Source of the DNA: Alistipes sp.
Lineage (GTDB): Bacteria > Bacteroidota > Bacteroidia > Bacteroidales > Rikenellaceae
NCBI GenBank assembly: GCA_017403125.1
Contig: JAFQOR010000031.1
Span: 1-64,000 of the forward strand
Direction of reading: 5' to 3'
Length of the DNA: 64,000 nucleotides
In this document: positions 53,763 through 61,084 of the stretch, in pieces
Layout of the letters: each line of letters opens with the position of its first letter
Position numbering within the stretch: position 1 is the stretch's first letter
Translations under genes and position numbers: made by a program
Notes under the pieces: generated by a model
Databases searched by the model: none
What the model was told of the DNA's origin: nothing
The model's input: only the letters and a program-made list of their open reading frames with translations

Positions 53763-54872
53763 ATGGTGCTGCGTAACATAATAGCTACACTTGCCGCTGT
53801 GGTCGTCGTCGTTGCTTGTGGTAACGACGACCCCACACCGGGCAATACTCCTGTCGGGGACGTCCACATCGTGGAATCTTCTCGTGTGCCGTTCTATGGC
53901 AGTTTCAACCCTGAGACCTCGGCGCCGAGCCTTGTCACAGATGAGGTTGCATGCCGTTTGGAGTTCGCAGGGTGGGGCGTCGAGGATAACTCCTTTACTA
54001 TCAATTTTCCCGAAGACAAGGAGTATCGTCGTGTTATAATGCGTTATACGATGTGCAGCGAGGACAAAGGTCCTGCCGACTACGATAATTTAGTATTGCT
54101 CTATGTGCGTAATAAAGAGAGTGGCGAGTGGTACGAGTGTGCACGTCTTTTCACGCCCTTTGGAGGCATGTTCGACAGCACATGGGAGCGCACCTACCAT
54201 CTCGATGTCAGCGAGTATGCCTCGATGTTCGACGGCGCTACCGAGTTTCGCTACTACTACGGGGGCTTCGATGCTACGGAGGAGCGTGCACACGCTTTCC
54301 GTCTCTCTTTCTTGGGCTACGAGGGTGAGGATAACGTGATGGCTGTTGAGTCGCTCTACGACTCATCCTTGAATCCAAACACCGGGTATCGTAGTTGGGC
54401 GTATGGTGTCGAGGGACACGATATCGAGGCGAGTGAACGTCTTGGTGAGCGCACTATGCATATTCCTGCCGGCACGCGTGAAGTGTTGTTGCGCGTGGCG
54501 ATTACGGGTCATGGTCACGACAAGGGGGTGTTCCCCAACCGCGAGGGTTATGATGTTCTCAATGCTGCCGAGTTCGACGACAACTACTACTACTTCACCC
54601 TCGAAGGTAAGCGTCAGCAGTCCGTAGGGCACATCTTCTACTCCAATGCAGATAACTATTTGCAGCAGGGCACCTACAACTACGACCGCGCAAATTGGGC
54701 TCCCGGCAACCCCGCTAATATTCAATATTGGACCATGCCCTACGTTGCAACGAGTGACGCAGAGCTCTCGTTCGATATCGACTTGGAGCAGTTCATATCG
54801 AGTTTCGATGTGCCGAACGCTGAGGGTGTGGCTAATTATGTTGTTAGCGTTTACGCCTTCTATTGCAAGTGA
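53763..54872 (+). CDS. Exported lipoprotein of unknown function, peptide-N-glycosidase-like fold possible
   Basis: A 369-residue lipoprotein (ATLAAVVVVVAC, Cys near 19, tether GNDDPTPGNTP). The body is beta-rich: VHIVESSRVPFYGSF, EYRRVIMRYTMCSEDKGPADYDN, and VLLRVAITGHGHDKGVF with later NCAEFxD-like NAAEFDDNYYYFTLEG. These strands are reminiscent of the PNGase F double beta-sandwich (TGHG..NCAEF region), a tentative match. The open frame starts at 53694 inside the S9 gene, but the ATG at 53763 gives the signal peptide. It is co-transcribed with the peptidase and followed by a terminator. Confidence 0.65.
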   Translation: MVLRNIIATLAAVVVVVACGNDDPTPGNTPVGDVHIVESSRVPFYGSFNPETSAPSLVTDEVACRLEFAGWGVEDNSFTINFPEDKEYRRVIMRYTMCSEDKGPADYDNLVLLYVRNKESGEWYECARLFTPFGGMFDSTWERTYHLDVSEYASMFDGATEFRYYYGGFDATEERAHAFRLSFLGYEGEDNVMAVESLYDSSLNPNTGYRSWAYGVEGHDIEASERLGERTMHIPAGTREVLLRVAITGHGHDKGVFPNREGYDVLNAAEFDDNYYYFTLEGKRQQSVGHIFYSNADNYLQQGTYNYDRANWAPGNPANIQYWTMPYVATSDAELSFDIDLEQFISSFDVPNAEGVANYVVSVYAFYCK

Positions 54873-55020
54873 TTATAAAGGTGAATTGCTGCGTTACGCT
54901 TGCTTTATAGAATAGTGAGTTTAAGGAGTTTAAGGATATGATTACATTCCAAACGCTCTATCTTTCCTAACCTCCCTAACCGCTCCCCAAGCACTTCCCA
55001 CTCCGGACATAGTGCAAGAA

Positions 55021-55052
55021 GGGCTGAACATTGTGTTCAGCCCTTTGTTGTT
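55021..55052 (+). terminator. Terminator after the lipoprotein gene
   Basis: Stem GGGCTGAACA (55021-55030) with TGTTCAGCCC (55034-55043), 3-nt loop, followed by TTTGTTGTTT. Confidence 0.75.
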
Positions 55053-55076
55053 TGGTTATGGTATGTAGCTCGTCTA

Positions 55077-55376
55077 TTACTTCTCGAACTTTGCTTTTGC
55101 TTTTTCAAGCTGACGCTTGATGACATCCATCGAGTTGTCTATTGCCTCTTCGAATGTGAATGCACGCTCCTCGACGCGGATGTCGCCGCCGGGTACTCGG
55201 AGCGAAATCACTACTACTTTGTTACCCTTTTCCGAGTCTGCATCCAATCGAAGCACGACCTCGGCACCGCTCGCTCTCTCATCAACAAAGCGATCCAATC
55301 TATCCATTTTCTTCTGAATGAAATCAAGCAGAGTCTGCCCTGCATCGAATCTTACTGACTGAATCTGTACGTTCAT
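55077..55376 (-). CDS. hpf: Ribosome hibernation-promoting factor, short form
   Basis: A 99-residue protein of the HPF/RaiA (S30AE) family, which binds the 30S subunit and stabilises idle ribosomes. It has MNVQIQSVRFDAGQTLLDFI, KKMDRLDRFVD, and GGDIRVEERAFTFEEAIDNSMDVIKRQLEKAK. The C-terminal dimerisation domain of long HPF is absent. It follows xerC on the same strand, the usual order in this phylum, after a 190-nt gap. Confidence 0.92.
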   Translation of the reverse strand: MNVQIQSVRFDAGQTLLDFIQKKMDRLDRFVDERASGAEVVLRLDADSEKGNKVVVISLRVPGGDIRVEERAFTFEEAIDNSMDVIKRQLEKAKAKFEK

Positions 55377-55399
55377 AGGTCAAAAAGTATTAAGTTTAT

Positions 55400-55600
55400 A
55401 TATAGTGCCGAGCAACGTGTGTTGCTCCGCTGTCCGTCCCTATCACCTCTTACAATCCTTACCCTTTACTTCTCTCTCTCCCTCTTCACTTGCTCCTTGC
55501 CCCACTCTCTCCTCTCTCCTCACGCTTCTCTCTCCACTCTCTTCACTTGCTCCTTGCCCCCTCTCGCTCTCATTTGCTCTCACTCTCACTCTCTACCTCT
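55400..55600. repeat. Pyrimidine-rich low-complexity tract between hpf and xerC
   Basis: The plus strand is almost all C and T with CTCT tracts. CTTCACTTGCTCCTTGCCCC occurs twice (about 55486 and 55542). Frames through it give low-complexity peptides and are not taken as genes. Confidence 0.6.
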
Positions 55601-56640
55601 TGTGGTGCTGTCTGCTCCACTTTTGCCCCCTGTGTTGCTGTCTGCTCCACTTTTGCCCCCTGTGTTGCTATCTGCGCCACTTTTGCCCCCTGTGTTGCTA
55701 TTTGCTCCACTTTTGTCTCCTTGGGTTGCGCCCCTTGTTCGCGGGGGTGGGCGTTGAGGTATGTCAGGCGTAGCTTCTCGATGTCGTTGTGGGTGTATAT
55801 CTGTGTCGCCCGCAGCGAGCTATGTCCCAGAAGCTCTTGTATCTCGCGCATGTCGGCACCCTCGTTTAGGAGGTGTGTCGCAAAGGTGTGTCGCAACACG
55901 TGGGGCGATCTCTTGCCTTCTACGCCTGCACCTTTGAGCATCCTTTCTACTATGCGCTGCACCGTGCGATGACTCAAACGCTCTCCTTTGTTGGATAAAA
56001 TTAGTGCTTTTTTCTGACTTATGCAAATATTTTGCGAGGAAATTTGAAGAAAATACTTTTTTACTATTTTCTGCGTCACATGGGGCAGAGGTGCTATACG
56101 TTGCTTGCGACCTTTGCCCGTTACGCGTATCGACGAGAAGTCGTCGGCTACGTCGCTACGATTTAGTGCTGTGAGCTCCGCAAGGCGTAGTCCTGCGGTG
56201 TATAGAAGTAATACTATCACCACGTCGCGCAGATGTTCTATGTCGTGGTGTTGAAGCTTCTCGCGCATGTCGTCTATAACCTCTGTCATGCGGCTCTCGG
56301 GCACGAACGTGGGCAGACGTCGCGGCGTCTTTCCGCGATGTATGGTGCTTACTATGTCCTTGCTTGCGATGTTGCGTGACATCATCCAGCGCCATAGCGA
56401 ACGTATCGACGCTATGCAGCGATTTACGGACGAAGCTTTGAGCCTACGTTTGTCGTATAGATGCTCTATCCATTCCTCCAAGTCTTGGCGCGTTACCGAT
56501 GTTGGCGTGAACTCCTCGCGTGTGCAGCCGAGGTGTTCCAACAGGTCGTCAATGTCGCGACGATAGTTGCGTACCGTCAAAGGCGATAGGCGCCTCTCCG
56601 CCTCGATATGGCGTAGGAAGTCATCAACGATACGAGGCAC
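55570..56640 (-). CDS. xerC: Tyrosine recombinase XerC/XerD with C-terminal decapeptide repeats
   Basis: A 356-residue site-specific recombinase, probably resolving chromosome dimers at dif. The catalytic set is complete: Arg152 (AGLRLAELTAL), Lys176 (VTGKGRKQRIAPL), His247 and Arg250 (SPHVLRHTFATHLL), His273 (LLGHSSLRATQIYTH) and Tyr282. The core ends near residue 300; a tail of four 10-residue repeats (consensus VEQxATQGAK) and an acidic end follow, about 55 residues not found in usual XerC. The start codon is GTG, 1 nt after the lspA stop. The gene order lspA-xerC-hpf is typical. Confidence 0.9.
   Translation of the reverse strand: MPRIVDDFLRHIEAERRLSPLTVRNYRRDIDDLLEHLGCTREEFTPTSVTRQDLEEWIEHLYDKRRLKASSVNRCIASIRSLWRWMMSRNIASKDIVSTIHRGKTPRRLPTFVPESRMTEVIDDMREKLQHHDIEHLRDVVIVLLLYTAGLRLAELTALNRSDVADDFSSIRVTGKGRKQRIAPLPHVTQKIVKKYFLQISSQNICISQKKALILSNKGERLSHRTVQRIVERMLKGAGVEGKRSPHVLRHTFATHLLNEGADMREIQELLGHSSLRATQIYTHNDIEKLRLTYLNAHPREQGAQPKETKVEQIATQGAKVAQIATQGAKVEQTATQGAKVEQTAPQEVESESESK
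55601..55730. repeat. 30-nt tandem repeats inside the 3' end of xerC
   Basis: Four near-identical 30-nt units (plus-strand unit TGTGTTGCTGTCTGCTCCAC + TTTTGCCCCC) encode the xerC decapeptide tail. Units differ at a few bases, so copy number may vary without changing frame. Confidence 0.85.
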
Positions 56641-56641
56641 G

Positions 56642-57238
56642 CTACTTGAAGAACTTATATTGGAATATGAGGAGATATACCACCGCTACCGATATGTAGG
56701 CATCGGCAATGTTGAACACCGCGCCAAAGAAGTAGCCGTCGGAGCCTACGAGGAAGTCCAAGAAGGCGGGGGGATTATCCCACCTGAACAGCGGTAGGTG
56801 TATCATGTCTATGACCTTGCCTGTGAGAAATCCTCCATCCTGATAATCTATAAACATGCCGTAGAACATGCTATCGACCATGTTACCTATGGCTCCGGCA
56901 AGTATTAGCACGGCACCTACGAGCACCCCTTCCGGGGTGTCGGGACGCCTCTTCAAGAGGTAGCGGATGCCGTAAATTATGGCACCTATCATCACCATGC
57001 GGAAGAGGCTCAATACAATCTTGCCCCAGTCGGCACCTCCACTGCTGTCGCTAATCTCCATGCCAAAGGCGAAGCCCGGATTCTCCACATAACATAGCTC
57101 AAACCAAGGGAAGACACTTATTCTGTCGCCGGGTACCATGTAGGCATTTATCATGAGCTTGACCACCTGGTCGATGATTACGAGTGCTATGGTCCAAAGG
57201 GCTATCTTCTGTCCCGTGCTTAACCTATTTAATGTCAT
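56642..57238 (-). CDS. lspA: Lipoprotein signal peptidase (signal peptidase II)
   Basis: A 198-residue inner-membrane aspartyl protease that cleaves prolipoprotein signal peptides. It has four hydrophobic segments, VIIDQVVKLMI, the ENPGFAFGM segment (usual form NxGAAFGM), GNMVDSMFYGMFIDY with the first catalytic Asp, and FNIADAYISVAVVYL with the second. An insert of about 25 residues lies between the two Asp motifs (FLTGKVIDMIHLPLFRW), common in Bacteroidota. The ATG at 57238 gives a usual N terminus; the frame extends to 57298. xerC follows with a 1-nt gap. Confidence 0.93.
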   Translation of the reverse strand: MTLNRLSTGQKIALWTIALVIIDQVVKLMINAYMVPGDRISVFPWFELCYVENPGFAFGMEISDSSGGADWGKIVLSLFRMVMIGAIIYGIRYLLKRRPDTPEGVLVGAVLILAGAIGNMVDSMFYGMFIDYQDGGFLTGKVIDMIHLPLFRWDNPPAFLDFLVGSDGYFFGAVFNIADAYISVAVVYLLIFQYKFFK

Positions 57239-57363
57239 AACTGTCAGTGTTATATTAGCTTTGAGGTTAGGTTTATGACGCATCGCCGCCACAAACAAAA
57301 ATAAATTCTCTGCAAATATACGAAAATTAAAAAAAAAATACTACTTTTGTCACTCGAAACGAT

Positions 57364-57444
57364 GCCCAGGTGGCGAAATGGTAGACGCGCTCGTTTCAGG
57401 TGCGAGTGCTTAACGGCATGTAGGTTCGAGTCCTATCCTGGGCA
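57364..57444 (+). tRNA. tRNA-Leu (anticodon CAG)
   Basis: A cloverleaf with acceptor stem GCCCAGG/CCTGGGC (57364-57370 with 57437-57443), the anticodon loop TTTCAGG with CAG, and a variable arm of class II type. The 3' CCA is not encoded. A -7-like TACTTTTG (57342-57349) lies 14 nt upstream. The 3' end is duplicated at 57731-57750. Confidence 0.92.
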
Positions 57445-57985
57445 CAGAGCTATCCTTGATTGAGGATAGCTTTTTTTGTTTGTGCTATGTTGTTGGTCGT
57501 GTTGGTATGTGTGTGGCGAGCCGATTTCATCGGCATGTGTACGTTGCATGTGGCATTGTGAGCCTGCTCCCATGCCCCACGCAACGCCCCCAAAGCTGCG
57601 CTTTCCGCCCCACCCATCGTTTTTGTAGGATAGCCCTTCTCGCGGGGTGTAGGTTGCGCGGATATATATAAGGTCTATTGCTCGCCCCTGCGGGTTTGCG
57701 CCATAATGTATCCGCGCTACTGCTTCGCAGTTCAAGTCCTATCCTGGGCACAGAGCTATCCTTGATTGAGGATAGCTTTTTTTGTTTGTGCTATGTTGTC
57801 GGTCGTGTTGGGTTGTGTGTGGTGAGCCGATTTCATCGGCATGTGTACGTTGCATGTGGCATTGTGAGCCTGCTCCGAGCTCGCTCCATACCCGCTCCCA
57901 AATCCGTTCCCATGCCCGCTCTTATCCCGCTCCCATGCCCCACGCAGCGCCCCCCCCAAAGCTACGCTTTCCGCCCCATCCAAAC
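57424..57985 (+). repeat. Tandem duplication of the tRNA-Leu 3' end and downstream sequence
   Basis: Copy 1 runs from 57424 and copy 2 from 57730 (offset 306 nt). Both hold the tRNA 3' part (GTTC(G/A)AGTCCTATCCTGGGCA), the terminator, and about 90 nt of near-identical sequence to GAGCCTGCTCC. They diverge by a C-rich insert in copy 2 (57870-57925) and align again at ATGCCCCACGCA to CGCCCCA. The tRNA part in copy 2 (57731-57750) is only a fragment. No gene is seen in 57445-58118. Confidence 0.85.
57448..57478 (+). terminator. Terminator of tRNA-Leu
   Basis: AGCTATCCTT pairs with GAGGATAGCT around a short loop (57448-57471), followed by seven T. An identical copy lies at 57754-57784. Confidence 0.85.
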
Positions 57986-58118
57986 TATCCAATATGTCGT
58001 AAAAAGTGGCTTAAATGGAGTATTACTATTGTTAAATTATATTTTAGTTGATAACTTTGAATTAGTTTTTACCTACTATTTCGATATTGCGTTTTACCAA
58101 TAATAAGTATTATTGACT

Positions 58119-58670
58119 ATGGAAAAGTTAAATCGTCCAGCTATTTTGGTTGTTGATATGCTCAACGACTTTGTCACAGGTGCCCTGACATGTGATCGTG
58201 CCAAGGCGATTGTTCCTGCCACAGCGCGTCTGTTAGATGCGGCGCGTGCTGCCGGCGTGCCCGTAATCTTCTGCAACGATGCCCACGTGGCTGGCATCGA
58301 CCGCGAGCTAACTATCTGGGGTGACCATGCTATTGCCGGTACTCCCGGTGCCGAGGTTATCCCCGAGCTCAACCTCTCGTCGAAGGATTATGTTGTGCCG
58401 AAGCGTCGTTATAGCGGCTTCTTCCAGACCGATTTGGATATCTTGCTTCGTGAGCTTGGTGTGCGCACGGTTGTCATGACGGGTCTGCATGCTCATATGT
58501 GTGTGCGTCATACCTCTGCCGATGCCTTCTGCCTTGGCTACGATGTTGTTGTCGCAAAGGAGGCTACCGACTCGTTCACCGAGGAGGACTACCTGAATGG
58601 CCTCGCCTACTTGAAGACATGCTATGGTGCCGACGCATTGACCAACGATGAACTTATAGCAGCTTTTTAG
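58119..58670 (+). CDS. Isochorismatase-family cysteine hydrolase
   Basis: A 183-residue hydrolase of the nicotinamidase/isochorismatase fold. The catalytic triad is seen as Asp13 (AILVVDMLNDF), Lys in VPKRRYSGFF, and Cys in HAHMCVRHTSADAF, where the preceding residues lie at the cis-peptide. The substrate cannot be told from sequence; nicotinamidase is plausible but the metal-binding motif of PncA is not clear (no DxH pair after the first Asp). The ATG at 58119 is preferred over a TTG two codons earlier. A terminator follows. Confidence 0.82.
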   Translation: MEKLNRPAILVVDMLNDFVTGALTCDRAKAIVPATARLLDAARAAGVPVIFCNDAHVAGIDRELTIWGDHAIAGTPGAEVIPELNLSSKDYVVPKRRYSGFFQTDLDILLRELGVRTVVMTGLHAHMCVRHTSADAFCLGYDVVVAKEATDSFTEEDYLNGLAYLKTCYGADALTNDELIAAF

Positions 58671-58753
58671 GGCAGCAAAGAGCCATTGGGCATAACACCC
58701 TCGATAATCTCCGCTTTGCCAATTGCGTGCGGTATGTCGGGTGTTAATAAGAT

Positions 58754-58795
58754 GAGAGTCAGGATTGGAGATTCCATCCTGACTCTCTTCGTTTG
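58754..58795 (+). terminator. Terminator after the cysteine hydrolase gene
   Basis: Stem GAGAGTCAGGAT (58754-58765) with ATCCTGACTCTC (58776-58787), 10-nt loop, followed by TTCGTTT. Confidence 0.75.
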
Positions 58796-58834
58796 AAAGG
58801 TAGAGTATAACCTCTGCCTTATTGCCCTATGAGA

Positions 58835-59833
58835 TTAGTTCATTGCCTGCTGAATGGCAACAGCCACAGCTACGGTAGCACCAACCATGGGGTTGTTACC
58901 CATACCGAGGAAGCCCATCATCTCCACGTGTGCGGGAACCGACGATGAACCTGCAAACTGTGCGTCAGAGTGCATACGACCCATGGTGTCGGTCATGCCG
59001 TATGATGCGGGACCTGCGCCCATGTTGTCGGGGTGCAACGTACGACCGGTACCACCACCCGATGCTACCGAGAAGTACTTCTTGCCAGCCAACGTACGCT
59101 CCTTCTTGTAAGTACCTGCTACGGGGTGCTGGAAGCGTGTGGGGTTTGTAGAGTTGCCGGTGATAGATACATCAACATCCTCCTTCCACATCACTGCTAC
59201 GCCCTCGCGAACATCATCCACGCCATAGCAACGTACCTTCGAGCGCAAGCCGTCAGAGTAGGGTATAGCCTCAACCTCCTTAACCTCGCCGGTGTAGTAG
59301 TCGAACTCGGTACGTACATACGTAAAGCCGTTGATACGTGAGATAATCTGTGCAGCATCCTTGCCCAAGCCATTGAGAATCACGCGCAAGGGGTTCTTGC
59401 GTACGCGGTTTGCCATCTCTGCAATCTTTATCGCGCCCTCGGCAGCTGCGAACGACTCGTGACCTGCGAGGAAGGCGAAGCACTGTGTCTCCTCGCGCAA
59501 CAGACGTGCTGCGAGGTTACCGTGACCGATACCTACCTTGCGGTCCTCGGCTACCGAGCCGTTGATGCAGAATGCCTGCAAGCCCTCACCGATAGCCTCG
59601 GCAGCGTCGGCAGCACTCTTGCAGCCCTTCTTAATAGCGATTGCAGCACCTACGACATAGGCCCACTTTGCGTTCTCGAAGCAAATGGGCTGTGTCTCCT
59701 CACACATCTTGTAGGGGTCGATGCCCTTCTCGTCGCAGATAGCCTTTGCCTCCTCTATCGACTTTATACCATATTGTGCAAGCACAGCGTTGATCTTATC
59801 GATTCTGCGCTCGAAGCTCTCAAATAATGCCAT
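58835..59833 (-). CDS. GGGtGRT protein
   Basis: A 332-residue protein of the family named for its GGGTGRT motif (in SVASGGGTGRTLHPDNMG, about residues 254-271), with QFAGSSSVPAHVEMMGFLGM following. Other conserved-looking segments are GVGHGNLAARLLREETQCFA-like GIGHGNLAARLL and HESFAAAEGAIKIAE. No signal peptide; cytoplasmic. Its biochemical function is not established to my knowledge. It is always of interest because it pairs with a NifU-like scaffold gene, here 45 nt upstream in the same operon. Confidence 0.85.
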   Translation of the reverse strand: MALFESFERRIDKINAVLAQYGIKSIEEAKAICDEKGIDPYKMCEETQPICFENAKWAYVVGAAIAIKKGCKSAADAAEAIGEGLQAFCINGSVAEDRKVGIGHGNLAARLLREETQCFAFLAGHESFAAAEGAIKIAEMANRVRKNPLRVILNGLGKDAAQIISRINGFTYVRTEFDYYTGEVKEVEAIPYSDGLRSKVRCYGVDDVREGVAVMWKEDVDVSITGNSTNPTRFQHPVAGTYKKERTLAGKKYFSVASGGGTGRTLHPDNMGAGPASYGMTDTMGRMHSDAQFAGSSSVPAHVEMMGFLGMGNNPMVGATVAVAVAIQQAMN

Positions 59834-59878
59834 AATTTTCCTGAAATTTAATGGTTAATAACTCTCGAACGCCTCGTA

Positions 59879-60571
59879 TTACTCGTGACGAGGATCGATA
59901 TACTTAACTGCATCCTTGAAGCGGCCATACGAGCCCTTTGCCTTCTCCAATGCCTCTGCGGGCTCGATACCCTTCTTTATGAAGTCCATCATCTTGCCCA
60001 TGTGTACGAACTCATAGCCGATTACCTGGTTGTCGGCATCGAGAGCCATGCGTGTGCAGTAGCCCTCTGCCATTTCGAGGTAGCGGGGACCCTTGGCATT
60101 GGTACCGAACATTGTACCTACCTGCGAACGAAGGCCCTTGCCGAGGTCCTCCAACGAGGCACCTACAACCAAGCCACCCTCCGAGAATGCCGACTGTGTA
60201 CGGCCATATACTATCTGCTTGAACAACTCGCGCATAGCAGTATTTATAGCGTCGCAAACGAGGTCTGTGTTCAGCGCTTCGAGGATTGTCTTACCGGGAA
60301 GAATCTCCGACGCCATAGCTGCCGAGTGAGTCATACCCGAGCAACCAATGGTCTCAACCAATGCCTCCTCGATGATACCCTCCTTAACGTTTAGTGTGAG
60401 CTTGCATGCACCTTGCTGTGGAGCGCACCAGCCAATACCGTGTGTAAGACCAGAGATATCCTTAATCTCCTTGGCGCGTACCCATTTTCCCTCCTCGGGG
60501 ATAGGAGCCGACTCGTGGTTGGCACCCTTCTTCACGCAGCACATCTGCTGCACTTCGTGTGAGTAAATCAT
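59879..60571 (-). CDS. NifU/IscU-like iron-sulfur cluster assembly scaffold protein
   Basis: A 230-residue protein with an IscU-like core: LTLNVKEGIIEEALVETIGCSG (about residues 58-79) followed by ILPGKTILEALNTDLVCDAI, corresponding to the IscU pattern GxIxDAxFxTFGCxxxxAS and GKTLDEA. Extra Cys are at QQMCCVKKG and GWCAPQQGAC. The C-terminal 100 residues have no clear family match beyond this group. It would hold a nascent Fe-S cluster. It is first in the operon with the GGGtGRT gene and has a strong promoter; no cysteine desulfurase is nearby. Confidence 0.8.
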   Translation of the reverse strand: MIYSHEVQQMCCVKKGANHESAPIPEEGKWVRAKEIKDISGLTHGIGWCAPQQGACKLTLNVKEGIIEEALVETIGCSGMTHSAAMASEILPGKTILEALNTDLVCDAINTAMRELFKQIVYGRTQSAFSEGGLVVGASLEDLGKGLRSQVGTMFGTNAKGPRYLEMAEGYCTRMALDADNQVIGYEFVHMGKMMDFIKKGIEPAEALEKAKGSYGRFKDAVKYIDPRHE

Positions 60572-60635
60572 AGTTCCAATCGTTTTAATTTATTGTATAT
60601 AAGCTAATACTCTTTTGTGAATGCACAAATCGTGA

Positions 60636-60666
60636 CAAAGGTACAAAAAGAAAACGGATAAATCAA
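60636..60666 (-). promoter_or_regulatory. Promoter of the NifU-like/GGGtGRT operon
   Basis: Minus strand TTG (60664-60666) and TACCTTTG (60636-60643), 20 nt apart, about 65 nt before the start codon at 60571. Confidence 0.7.
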
Positions 60667-60708
60667 CCGCGATTTACTAAAAAATTTTAAGAAACGGCAA
60701 AATTGGGC

Positions 60709-60997
60709 ATAGATGGCGCCCTGCTTGGTGGCGTTCCGCTTGGCTGCGCTGCGCTTTGGTGGCGCTCTGCATGGTGGTGCTGCGCTCCGCTTGGCGGCGT
60801 TCTGCTTGGTGGTGCTTTGCTTGGCTGCGCTGCGCTTGGTGGCGCTCTGTTTTGGGTTGTTTTTCTCCCCTTCTCTACTCTTTCGCTGCCCTTTCGCTAC
60901 TCTTTGCTCTCTCTTGTGCGCGGGTATTAAAAATAGTACCCGCACACGCAAAAGGATGCGAGTGTTTAGGTGGTGAGGCTGCGGTTAGTATCAAGCG
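60709..60997 (-). repeat. Repeat module downstream of the second beta-helix gene
   Basis: Two parts. 60709-60855 is a degenerate tandem array of units like TGGTGGCGCTCTGCTTGG and CTGCGCTGCGCT. 60908-60997 is an inverted copy of 41428-41520, holding the hairpin GTGCGCGGGTATT/AGTACCCGCACAC (60916-60928 with 60935-60947). A frame on the minus strand across the array encodes only Lys/Ala/Thr repeats and is not taken as a gene. Confidence 0.75.
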
Positions 60998-61012
60998 CCA
61001 CGCGCGCCGTCT

Positions 61013-61066
61013 CCAATAAAAAAAGAGGCTGACCAAAAGCCTTACAGACTTTTTAGTCAGCCTCTT
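61013..61066 (-). terminator. Terminator of the second beta-helix gene
   Basis: On the minus strand, AAGAGGCTGAC (61056-61066 complement) pairs with the complement of 61023-61033, then a T run (complement of 61015-61024). It lies about 20 nt after the stop codon. Confidence 0.8.
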
Positions 61067-61084
61067 CTTGTTTAGTGATTCAGA

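Noticed and set aside
52625..53869. 414-residue minus-strand open frame opposite the S9 peptidase
   Set aside because: It lies across the catalytic domain of a clear peptidase and shows no family pattern of its own.
54876..54911. Short stem-loop with TGCGTTACGC after the lipoprotein gene
   Set aside because: It shares a few bases with elements E1/E2 but is too short to assign to that family.
55405..55972. Plus-strand frames rich in Leu/Ser/Cys-Pro opposite the xerC tail
   Set aside because: They come from the CT-rich tract and the 30-nt repeats of xerC.
60604..60951. 115-residue frame with KQSATKRSAAK-type repeats
   Set aside because: It is produced by the degenerate tandem array and hairpin module, includes the promoter of the NifU-like gene, and has no start context.
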